From assembly GCA_018402445.1 (NCBI GenBank), contig JAGYIT010000017.1:434001-498000 (forward strand): a stretch of DNA of 64,000 nt, given 5' to 3'. The notes beneath the pieces were generated by a model that saw only the letters and a program-made list of their open reading frames with translations, ran no database searches and was not told the DNA's origin. Positions within the stretch are counted from its first letter, which is position 1; every line of letters begins with the position of its first letter. The position numbers were made by a program, and so were the translations under genes. Below are positions 40,924 through 50,250 of this stretch, in pieces. This stretch comes from Akkermansiaceae bacterium. GTDB lineage: Bacteria > Verrucomicrobiota > Verrucomicrobiia > Verrucomicrobiales > Akkermansiaceae.

Positions 40924-42120
40924 ATGAAACCCCGACTGATCGCCGCCGCGCTGACCGCGCTTTTCCTTTCCCTCCCCGCCGCTCCAGCCCGGACTTGGAC
41001 GAGTTCCGATGGCTCCAAAACCTTCGAGGGCGAGCTGCACGCGTATGATGAGGACACCGGCAAGGTCACCGTGAAGCTGGCGAACGGCAAGGAGATGGCT
41101 TTCATGCAGGACAAGCTTTCCGAGGACGACATCGCCTTCCTCAAGGAAAAGGGAAACGTCGCACCCGAGGCACCCGCCGCGGCGGCGTCTCCGCTGAAAG
41201 CGTCAGCTTTGCCCGAAGTCCTCCCCGATCCCGATGGCAAGGAAGCGGATATGACCAAGCCGGTGCAAGTTTTCATCCTGATGGGGCAGTCCAACATGCT
41301 GGGCTTCGGGAATGCAGGCCAACTCAAGGGGGTTGCCGCTGAGAAATATCCATACCTTGTCGATGACGGAGGGAACTGGAACGTGCGCAAGGATGTGCGC
41401 AATGTCTTTTACTGTATGGCAAAACAGCGATACAATGATTGGCTGACTGCCGAAAACGGAAATGGTGGTGGCAAATTTGGTCCGGAAATCGGCATTGGGA
41501 ATTATCTAGGCCATGCGATTGATGCGCCTGTGCTGATCTTGAAATCCTGTGTGGGCAACCGTGCCTTGGGCTGGGACTTGCTTCCACCCAGTGCGGTAGG
41601 CACGGGAAAGGATGGGCAATCATACCAAGGGGACTCGGAGAGCTCGAATCGGAAAGTTAAGGAAAACCATGGTGGCTGGTATGCGGGCTTACAGTATGAC
41701 CAGGACGTAGGCGCTGCACAGGAAGTCCTGAGAAACTTGTCCGACTATTATCCTGGTGCCACGGGATACGAAGTGGCCGGGTTCTTCTGGTGGCAGGGAA
41801 ATGCAGAGCCAGGCAAGGGGAACGTGGAGGCTTACGACAAGAACCTAGCCTTTCTCTTCAATGACCTGAAAAAAGACTTCAATGCACCAAACGCCAAGTT
41901 TGTTTGCGCCACATTGGGTGAACACGATAAGACTGCGACCCTTTCCCAGAAGATGTTCGACTTCGCTGCTCTGCCGGAGTTCAAGAATCAGGCTGCGGTG
42001 TTCTATTCGAAGCCCGGCTCCAAGGGAGGTAGCGGAGGTCACTACGGTGGCGATGCCGATACCTACATGTATGTGGGCGAAGGGATGGGCAAGGCCATGG
42101 TCGAGTTGCTCTCGAAATAA
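40924..42120 (+). CDS. SHD1-domain plus sialate O-acetylesterase-like (SASA) esterase
   Basis: N-term RTWTSSDGSKTFEGELHAYDEDTGKVTVKLANGKEMAF (SHD1-like); QVFILMGQSNMLGFG; FFWWQGNAEPG. Confidence 0.85.
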   Translation: MKPRLIAAALTALFLSLPAAPARTWTSSDGSKTFEGELHAYDEDTGKVTVKLANGKEMAFMQDKLSEDDIAFLKEKGNVAPEAPAAAASPLKASALPEVLPDPDGKEADMTKPVQVFILMGQSNMLGFGNAGQLKGVAAEKYPYLVDDGGNWNVRKDVRNVFYCMAKQRYNDWLTAENGNGGGKFGPEIGIGNYLGHAIDAPVLILKSCVGNRALGWDLLPPSAVGTGKDGQSYQGDSESSNRKVKENHGGWYAGLQYDQDVGAAQEVLRNLSDYYPGATGYEVAGFFWWQGNAEPGKGNVEAYDKNLAFLFNDLKKDFNAPNAKFVCATLGEHDKTATLSQKMFDFAALPEFKNQAAVFYSKPGSKGGSGGHYGGDADTYMYVGEGMGKAMVELLSK

Positions 42121-42215
42121 GGCCGCGCTTGGGACTAAGGGACAGAGCTGTATGGCATTTCAAAAGCCAAAATTATCGCAAAATCACTGTTTAGAAATAC
42201 AATTTACTACAATTA

Positions 42216-43427
42216 TTGATTGACGGGACAATTTTTTGTTGTATTTTATTTACTCAATTGAGCGAAAAACAACAAATCCAGAGGAAATCGATCACCGCGG
42301 ACATCCTCAATCGCTTGAAGCATTCGCCTGTTGTTGGGGTGCTGGGTCCTCGCCAAGTGGGGAAGACGACGCTTTCGCGACAGGTGGAGGCGGAGTGGGT
42401 TGGAACAGTGACACGTTTTGACCTCGAGTTACCGGCGGATCGGGACGCACTTTCGCAAAGCGCGCAAACGGTGCTCGGACAGTGTGAAGGGCTGGTCATT
42501 CTCGATGAAGTGCAGCGATTGCCGGAATTATTCACCTTGCTGCGTCCCCTCTGTGATCGGCCGGATCGATCCACTCGGTTTCTGCTTCTGGGCAGCGCTT
42601 CATGGGAAATGGTCAAAGGAGTGTCGGAATCCTTGGCGGGACGCATACAGTTTGTGGATGTCTCGGGTTTCTCGCTGGCGGAAGCAGGCGCCGAAAGTCT
42701 CCATCAGCTCTGGTTCCGGGGTGGATTTCCTCCGGCTTTTCTGTCCGTGAACGATGCGGAGGCGATGGAGTGGCATGGGGCTTTTGGGCGGACTTTTTTA
42801 GAGCGGGATATTTCCAACCTTGGATTTATGGCGGCTCCCGAGGCGCTGCGGCGGTTCTGGACGATGCTAGCCCATTATCATGGCCAGACTTGGAACGCCA
42901 GCCGCCTCGCAGAAGCGTTGGGCGTGAATCGAGCGACGGCGGAGCGTTATCGGGACATTCTGATAGGCACATTCATGGTGAGGCTCTTGCCGCCGTGGTT
43001 TGAAAATCTCGGCAAGCGGCTGGTAAAATCGCCCAAGCTTTATCTGCGTGATAGCGGTGTCCTTCATCAGTTGCTGGGAATGGAGGATCCCATGGATCTT
43101 CCAAGACATCCGGCTTACGGAGCGAGTTGGGAAGGCTTCGCCCTCGAGCAGACTCTGATTGCCCACGGGCAGCGCGATGCCTATTTTTACGCGACACAGC
43201 GTGGCGCGGAGCTGGACTTGATGCTGCTCCGGCGCGGAGGCAAGTGGGGTTTCGAGTTCAAAGGCACCGACGCGCCAAAGACTACGAAGTCCATGCACAT
43301 TGCATTGGACGACCTCAAGCTCGAACATCTCTGGGTGGTCTATCCCGGAACCCGGCGCTACCCCATGACCAAAAAAATCACCGCCCTTCCGATGAGGGAG
43401 ATTTCCCAAATCGAATTCAAAGCCTAG
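42216..43427 (+). CDS. AAA ATPase with DUF4143 domain
   Basis: VVGVLGPRQVGKTTLSRQ; LVILDEVQRLPELF; FLLLGSAS; C-term nuclease-like LDLMLLRRGGKWGFEFKGTDAP; start uncertain, possibly TTG at 42258. Confidence 0.88.
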   Translation: MIDGTIFCCILFTQLSEKQQIQRKSITADILNRLKHSPVVGVLGPRQVGKTTLSRQVEAEWVGTVTRFDLELPADRDALSQSAQTVLGQCEGLVILDEVQRLPELFTLLRPLCDRPDRSTRFLLLGSASWEMVKGVSESLAGRIQFVDVSGFSLAEAGAESLHQLWFRGGFPPAFLSVNDAEAMEWHGAFGRTFLERDISNLGFMAAPEALRRFWTMLAHYHGQTWNASRLAEALGVNRATAERYRDILIGTFMVRLLPPWFENLGKRLVKSPKLYLRDSGVLHQLLGMEDPMDLPRHPAYGASWEGFALEQTLIAHGQRDAYFYATQRGAELDLMLLRRGGKWGFEFKGTDAPKTTKSMHIALDDLKLEHLWVVYPGTRRYPMTKKITALPMREISQIEFKA

Positions 43428-43705
43428 CCCTGAGCTCAGCTTTTTTGAAATCCAGCACCTCTTGGATACTGGATTGGCAAATAAACAGATGGGCGAGAAG
43501 TGCGGATGGAAAAAAGAGTGGAAGGAATCGTAGCAGTCAGACCCCAATCCGCCACAGGCAACGAAACGTATCCAATAAATAATTTGGATAGGATTCTGAT
43601 TTTATGCAAACAGCTCGCGACTAAGGTGGGTTATTATGCAACTAGCCGGCGGATGTCATCGGTTTCTTTTTGGCTGCCAGCACCTTTAGGGAACCATCGA
43701 CCCGG

Positions 43706-44906
43706 CTACCCGACCTCCACATAAATCGCCTTGAGATATTCCGCCTCGCGGAAACGGGCGGGATGATCGGGCGCGTGGCCGTGGCGCCAGAGTTCGCGGA
43801 AACGGCCTGCCGTTTTCCCGCAATGCCTCTTCCACCGCGAAATAGAACTCCTCCGCCGAGACGTGCGCGGAGCATGAGGCCGCGACCAGAATCCCGCCTG
43901 GCCGGAGCCGCCGCAGCGCCGCGAGGTTGAGCCGCGAGTAAGCCCGCGCCGCGCCTTCGCGCTCGGACTCCCGTTTCGCGAGGCTGGGCGGATCGGTGAT
44001 GATGAGATCGTAGCTTCCCACGCTTTCCTCCAGCCAACGGAAGGCGTCCGCCTGCACCGCGTGGCGCTGCACGGCGGCCAGCGAGGGGTTCAGCGAAACA
44101 TTCCGCGCCGCGCTATCGAGGGCATGGTGGCTGATGTCGAGGTCGGTCACGGATCGTGCCCCGCCCCTCGCGGCGTAGAGCGAGAACCCGCCGGTGAAGC
44201 TGAAAACATTGAGCACATCGCGGCCTGCGGCGAGTTGTTCGACGCGGGAGCGGTTGTCGCGCTGATCGAGGAAAAACCCGGTTTTCTGGCCTTTGAGCAC
44301 CGCCGCCTCGAAGCGAAGGCCGTTTTCGGAAAACACCACGGTTTCCTCTCCAGCCTCGCCGCGGAAGCCTTCCGTGAAACCCATGTCCGCCGCGTAAGCC
44401 GTGATGTTCCGGCTCAGGCGGAGGATGAGATGTTGCGGGCGGAAGGCTTCGCGGAACACGTCCTCGATTTCCTCCCAACGCGCCAGCCATGAGGCGGCGT
44501 AAATTTTCACCACCAGCGTCCCGGCATAGATGTCCGCGACGAGTCCGGGAAATCCCTCGCTCTCACCGTTGATGAGGCGCGCGCCGTCGGTGTTTTCGTT
44601 CAGGACGTTTCCTTCACGCAGCGCGAGACACGCCCGCGCCTTTTCCAGCCACCATTCGCGCTGGATCGTCGCCGGTTTCCCGCAATGCAAGATGCGCACG
44701 CGGATCGGCGATTCCGCCTCATATAGCCCGATGGCGAGGAAGCGATTCTTCCGGTCATACATCACCGCCAGTTCGCCGGTCTCACCCTCGCGGTTCTGGC
44801 TTTTCACGCTGTCTGCATAGACCCAAGGATGCCCGGATCTCACCGCTGTTTCCGCTCTGGGAAAAAGCTCCAGCCTCAGCCTGTTTTTCACCCCATTTCC
44901 GTTCAT
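43706..44906 (-). CDS. Class I SAM-dependent rRNA methyltransferase (RlmI/PUA-type), frameshifted near the C-terminus
   Basis: N-term PUA GHPWVYADSV; FLDQRDNRSRVEQLAAGRDVLNVFSFTGGFSLYAARGGA; DPPSLAKRE; after one-base correction near 43800 reads [30 protein letters not shown] and stops. Confidence 0.85.
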
Positions 44907-44991
44907 CCGCGCTCAGCGGACACCTACGTGCTTCGCGACACAAGCACCCACTTGAAAAAACCCGCAGAGTAGGCGGGTATCCATCTAACGC

Positions 44992-46373
44992 ATGAACTTA
45001 CACCTCCGACCTTCCAGCCGCCGCTCCTTTCTCAAAGGCCTTACCGCCACCACCGCGGCGGGCATCGCGATGCCAAATCTCCTGCTCCGCGCCCAGGATA
45101 CGCCTGCCGGGAAGAAACTCGGGATCGGCTGCATCGGGGTCGGCGGGAAAGGGTTTTCAGACATGGTGAACGCCTCCTGGCAGAATGAGATCGTCGCGAT
45201 CTGCGATGTGGATTCCAACAACCTAGCCAAGGCCGCCGCGAAATTTCCCAACGCGAAGCAATACCGCGACTTCCGCGAGATGCTGGAGAAAGAGAAGGGC
45301 ATCGACGGCGTGACCATCTCCACCCCGGATCACTCCCACTACCCGGCCGCCATGCACGCCATTTCCCTCGGCAAGCACATCTGCGTCCAGAAACCTCTCG
45401 TGAACACCCTCTGGGAAGCCCACGAACTCCACAAGGCCGCCGCCAAAAAGGCATCATCACCCAGATGGGCAACCAAGGCCACACCTTCGAGGAAAACCGC
45501 CTGCTCAAGGAATGGTTCGACGCCGGGGTGGTGGGCACCGTGAAGGAAATCCACGTCTGGACGAACCGCCCGATCTGGCCGCAGGGCATGGCCGCCGACG
45601 CGAAACCCGCCCAACCCGCTCCCGACACGCTCGATTGGAAACTTTGGCTGGCCCAATCCCCGGACACCGATTACCGCCCCGATATCCATCCTTTCAAATG
45701 GCGTGGCCTCTTCGAGTATGGTGCCGGTGCCCTCGGCGACATGGGCTGCCACAATCTCGACCCTCTCGTCTGGGCGCTTGGCTTGGGTGTGCCGGATCGC
45801 ATCGAAGCCGTGGCGGACGGCCTCACCGGCATCGCATGGCCCGCAGGTGCCAAGGTGTTGTATCACTGGGAAAAGGTGCCCGGCCACGGGGAAATCAAGC
45901 TCACTTGGTATGAGGGCATCAACACCGACGGTTCGCCCTGCCTCCCGCCCCCGCCCGCGGGTCTGGATGCGCCGATCAGCAATACCGGATTCTATGTGAT
46001 CGGCTCGGAAGGCATCCTCTACAACCAGGGCGACCAGGCGAAAAACCTCACGATCCTGCCAGCGGCGCGCTCGGCGGCGTTTCTCACCAGCCCTCCGGAA
46101 AAAACTCTCGACCGCAGCCCCACGCCCGGAGATCCGCAGCGCGAATGGTCGCTCGCCATCAAGCAGGGCAAGCATTTCCCCTTCATGTCGCAGTTCGATT
46201 ACGCCGTCCCGCTCACCGAGCTCTGCCTGCTTGGCGCCCTCGCCATCCGCACCGGCACCGCCATCAAATGGGATCAGGAAAAATACCAAGCCATCGGCAA
46301 CGACGCCGCCAACAAGCTCATCAAACGCGCCCAATACCGCGATGGCTGGGAATACTCGGCGGACAAAATCTGA
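44992..46373 (+). CDS. Gfo/Idh/MocA family oxidoreductase (frame disrupted once)
   Basis: ORF 44992-45543 ([47 protein letters not shown]) continues in ORF 45465-46373 ([42 protein letters not shown]). Confidence 0.85.
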
Positions 46374-46379
46374 GCGCCT

Positions 46380-46619
46380 GACCCCAGACATTTTGAGTGC
46401 GTGCGATCCTTCGCCGCTTTTGTTCACCAGCGAGCCGTTTTGGCGGGAGGCTCTCGAACTTTCCAAACCAAAGCTGTATCCCGCCTAAGGATACAAAAGC
46501 GGTGATTCTCAGCGCACTCAAAAGGCACCGCCTCCAAAAACTAGGCCGATCTCTAACTGGATTCGCCTCACCTCAATCACTGAGCTCCCTTATCGGGAAA
46601 AATGTGAAATAGCGGGGAC
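46380..46619 (+). repeat. Dispersed structured repeat, copy 2 (core 46391-46523)
   Basis: Near-identical to 10465-10702; starts 6 bp after the preceding stop codon. Confidence 0.9.
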
Positions 46620-46667
46620 TCCAAACACCAAACACTCGCCATTCAGACCCGACCCCAGTCTTGAGGT

Positions 46668-48686
46668 TTAGCGGCGGCGGCATAGCAGGGCGAGTAGGCC
46701 GATGCCACCGAGCAATGCGACGGAGGGTTCTGGCACGGCTGCGTAGTTGAGATAGACGCCGTCGGCTCCTTCAAACAAGGAAAACGAGGCTCCACTGCGT
46801 TCGTCGGTCAGAGATGTTCCGTCTTTATCTATCGTGGAACCCGCAAGGGTGAGGTTTTCGAAGCCCGTAATTGCTCCGTTAACATCGAAAATTTTCCAAC
46901 CGTTCGTTTCGGTGTAGTCGCTGTTCCAGAATGCGTTTGTCCAATCAGCCAAGCTGCCAAGAAGCGCGAAATCGAGTGTGATGGTCGTGGAGCCTGTGAA
47001 CGTGAGGTTACCGCTAACGTCCACGCCATCGTAATCGGTGCCGCGGCCGGAAACGGTATTGTCAATCAATTCCCAGACAACATTGGAGCCCACCGTGTAA
47101 GCCAAATCACCGTCAATCGTCTGAATCCCGGGGCTGAAGCCCGGGCTGTGGGTGCCAGAGATGGTGACATCCCCGGCGATGGTTCCGCCACCGGAGAGTG
47201 TCTTATTAGAACCCAAGGTGAATCCGCCAGTCACGGTGGAGACATTGAAGTTGGCACCATTGGCGATGCTTACCCCCGATGAAGAGCCGATCGAGCCACT
47301 GCTGCCAAGAGCGAGGGTTCCGGCATTGACGCGGGTGACTCCCGAATAGGTGTTGGCCGCGTTAAGGGTCAACCGTCCAGGCCCCGCAAAAGACAAATCA
47401 CCACTGCCAGAGATGATGCCGTTGTGCACCACACCCAGCCTCTGATTCATGTTCACCCCGCTGAGATCGAAAGCACTGGTGCCAACGGTGGAAAAGGTAT
47501 GCAGTGTGTAGGCACCAGCGCTGTCAAAATCAACCGTCACCGATCCGCCTGTGGCGGCTCGGGTTCCTTGATAGCGCACCACCACGAGACCGGAGCCGCC
47601 GTCACCGCCTTTTTTGGTAACGCCGGAGGCGCTTCCTGCACCGCCACCACCGCCACCACGATTGGCCACGGCGTTGGAGCCCGCTGCATCCGCCCCACCG
47701 TTTCCACCGCCATCCATGCCTGCACCCGCAATGTTGCTCCCCAAGGCGACAGGCACTCTCTTTCCTCCACCACCGCCGCCGCCATAGGCGATGGTGGAGC
47801 CCGTGATGCTGGAAGAAATGCCGATACCGCCTTTCGCGTGCTCTGCGCCATTAGCGTCACTAGTAATGAACCCGGGCTGACCGGGGCCACCTGCACCACC
47901 GCCACCACCACCGCGCTGGTTGTTACTGAATGAGCCGTTGCTTAAGCCATCTGCGCCCCGATGGTTCGCCCCCCCCGTTCCAGTGGCGCCTTTCTGTAGG
48001 GCTTCATCACTGAGATGGCCACCACCACCACCACCCGTAAATCCGGCCGTGGCCGGTTTACTGTCGGACAATCCGCTGACGTCACCCGTGGCGCCAGCGC
48101 CACCGCCCTGAGCGGTCACAACGCCAAATTGGCTTTCTCCACCTAATCCACTCGCCACCGTGTAGCTAGTAGAACCCGCGCCACCCGCACCAACATTCAC
48201 TGTGTAGCTGGAGCCTGAGGCTTTTGAAATTGTTCCCTGTAGAACTTGTCCGCCGCCACCGCCGCCCGCAGAAAAGAAGGAGAAAGAGTGCACGCCACCA
48301 GCGCCGCCACCACCACCACCACCGCCGACAAGCAAATACTGCACAGAGAATCCCAAATCCAACGTCAAACCACCGTTGGTGGAATATGCGGTGCTGATCG
48401 CATTCGACCCGCTGGTGCCATTCAGGGTGATCACGTTTTGGGCGGGCAGCATCGGCGTCGCCAACAAGGCAAAGCTGGTGAAGAAAATCGGGAAGGTTGC
48501 GTGACTAGGGAATTGCTTTTGGGGTGAAGGCCGTTGGAAGAGCCGTTGGCCGTGCCGGAGGCGGGGGAAAAGGGGGGAAGATGTAGTGAAAAGTGCCGAG
48601 TGAGCAGAAAGCAGCGGAAAAAAACGCGACCAAACGGCCGTGTGGCTGACGCTGTTGCTGGTTTTGCCAAACAATTTTACTCGCAC
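46668..48686 (-). CDS. Glycine-rich / beta-strand repeat protein with PEP-CTERM signal
   Basis: GGGGGGGGAGGVHSFSF; NAANTYSGVTRVNAGTLALGSSGSIG; C-term PEPSVALLGGIGLLALLCRRR; N-terminal extension before the signal peptide may be over-called. Confidence 0.8.
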   Translation of the reverse strand: MRVKLFGKTSNSVSHTAVWSRFFPLLSAHSALFTTSSPLFPRLRHGQRLFQRPSPQKQFPSHATFPIFFTSFALLATPMLPAQNVITLNGTSGSNAISTAYSTNGGLTLDLGFSVQYLLVGGGGGGGGAGGVHSFSFFSAGGGGGGQVLQGTISKASGSSYTVNVGAGGAGSTSYTVASGLGGESQFGVVTAQGGGAGATGDVSGLSDSKPATAGFTGGGGGGHLSDEALQKGATGTGGANHRGADGLSNGSFSNNQRGGGGGGAGGPGQPGFITSDANGAEHAKGGIGISSSITGSTIAYGGGGGGGKRVPVALGSNIAGAGMDGGGNGGADAAGSNAVANRGGGGGGAGSASGVTKKGGDGGSGLVVVRYQGTRAATGGSVTVDFDSAGAYTLHTFSTVGTSAFDLSGVNMNQRLGVVHNGIISGSGDLSFAGPGRLTLNAANTYSGVTRVNAGTLALGSSGSIGSSSGVSIANGANFNVSTVTGGFTLGSNKTLSGGGTIAGDVTISGTHSPGFSPGIQTIDGDLAYTVGSNVVWELIDNTVSGRGTDYDGVDVSGNLTFTGSTTITLDFALLGSLADWTNAFWNSDYTETNGWKIFDVNGAITGFENLTLAGSTIDKDGTSLTDERSGASFSLFEGADGVYLNYAAVPEPSVALLGGIGLLALLCRRR

Positions 48687-48749
48687 CGCACCAACACAGC
48701 TTTCCCGTCCGCTTTGTCAAGATATTTTTTCACACGTGTCGGCGACTGA

Positions 48750-49010
48750 GCAAAAGTGGATTTAATTATCTGAGCAAAAGTGGACAGTCATTCCTGATAT
48801 TCAAGATTGCTTGATGGGCGTTGCGGATCAAAGGCGGTATTCAGCGAGGATGTCCGGCCATTGAGGTGATTGAGGCGTGGGCGGGTGGGCGATGACCCGG
48901 AAGCTCCCCGGTTGCTGGACGATGGTAACCTGCTTGCTTTCTGCGGGCGTGATCTCCCAGCGGCGACCCAGGAAGCTGATCTCTCCGGCTTTCTGACATC
49001 TATTTCCCAG
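48750..49010 (-). pseudogene. C-terminal relic of an IS transposase/integrase
   Basis: Minus strand reads KAGEISFLGRRWEITPAESKQVTIVQQPGSFRVIAHPPTPQSPQWPDILAEYRL* without a start; followed by duplicated TCCACTTTTGCTCAG motifs like an IS end. Confidence 0.55.
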
Positions 49011-49066
49011 AAAAACAGTAAGACTTTTCTTTTGCTATGGGGAGTTTTGCGGGTAGGATCGGGGGA

Positions 49067-50173
49067 ATGAGCAGTAAGCGATTCCTGAGTCCTTGGAAAA
49101 ATTCGTTGGAGAAGCCGGTGATTTATCACTGCGTTTCGCGGGTGGTGGATCGGCGGTTTGTGTTGAAGGAGGAGGAGAGGGAGAAGTTCCGCATGTTCAT
49201 GCGGATGGTTGAGAATTTCAGCGGTTGCCGGGTTCTTTCCTACTGCCTGATGTCCAACCACTTCCACATTCTCCTCGAAGTGCCGCCCGCGCCTGCCGAG
49301 GGCGTTTCCGATGGGGAAATCCTGCGGCGCTTGGGGGCGATTTACAGCGAGGCGGCGGTGGCCGCGATCGCCCGTGAAATGGAGGATGCTAGGGCGGAGG
49401 GAGCGGAGGATTTGCTGAGGGAAATCCGTCTGCGCCACACGCGGCGCATGCACGACCTCAGCGAGTTCATGAAAGCTCTGCTGATCCGTTTCACCCGTTG
49501 GTTTAACCGCACGCACCAGCGCACCGGAACCTTGTGGGAAGATCGCTTCAAGAGCGTGATTGTGGAAAGCGGTTTGGCGGCGCGAACTATGGCGGCATAC
49601 ATCGACCTGAATCCGGTCCGTGCGGGGATGGTGGAAGACCCGGCGGAGTATCGCTGGAGCAGCTATGGCGAGGCGGTGGGAGGGGGGAAAAAGGGAAATG
49701 GGAAGAAGGCGCGGGAAGGATTGGTGCGGGCGAACCGATGCGACAAAGGGGTGGGATTTGATGCCACGCAATGGCTGGAAGTGGCGAAGAGTTACCGGAT
49801 TCTATTGGGAATGGCGGTGGCGAGGAAGCGCGGGAAGGCGAAGCTGGAAGAGGTGATGGGGAAAGGGAAAGCCCCTGGGAAAGCAGCGGAGATGCGGAAC
49901 ATGAACATGGAGGAAATCATCGAGCATCTAGAGAAAACAGGCCAGACGATAGGCCTGCCCGACCTGACTGCGGCGAAGATATTGAGGATGCGGGTGAGGT
50001 ATTTTACGGACGGAGCAGTGATCGGCAGCAAGGAGTTCGTGAACGAGGCGTTTGCGGGAGCGCGGGAAAGGTTTTCCAAGAGGAGGAAGGACGGGGCGCG
50101 ACGGATGCGCGGCAGCGGCGCGGCGGCGAAGGGTTTGCTATGGAGTATTCGGGATCTGCGGGTGGGGGTGTGA
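49067..50173 (+). CDS. RAYT/Y1 family transposase C
   Basis: EKPVIYHCVSRVVDRRFVLKEEEREKFRMFMRMVENFSGCRVLSYCLMSNHFHILLEVPP ... GTLWEDRFKSVIVE ... AAYIDLNPVRAGMVEDPAEYRWSSYGEA. Confidence 0.9.
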   Translation: MSSKRFLSPWKNSLEKPVIYHCVSRVVDRRFVLKEEEREKFRMFMRMVENFSGCRVLSYCLMSNHFHILLEVPPAPAEGVSDGEILRRLGAIYSEAAVAAIAREMEDARAEGAEDLLREIRLRHTRRMHDLSEFMKALLIRFTRWFNRTHQRTGTLWEDRFKSVIVESGLAARTMAAYIDLNPVRAGMVEDPAEYRWSSYGEAVGGGKKGNGKKAREGLVRANRCDKGVGFDATQWLEVAKSYRILLGMAVARKRGKAKLEEVMGKGKAPGKAAEMRNMNMEEIIEHLEKTGQTIGLPDLTAAKILRMRVRYFTDGAVIGSKEFVNEAFAGARERFSKRRKDGARRMRGSGAAAKGLLWSIRDLRVGV

Positions 50174-50250
50174 AATACTGCCGCCCAACATTTGGATCCG
50201 GGCATATGACGCTCAGGAGCATACATGGCAACAAGCTCCGCTAATTTCGT

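Noticed and set aside
47530-48330. Repetitive GGT/CCACCG-rich tract resembling a tandem or CRISPR-like array
   Set aside because: It is explained by glycine-rich coding sequence of the PEP-CTERM protein; no regular repeat-spacer structure was seen, and no CRISPR array was found anywhere in the window
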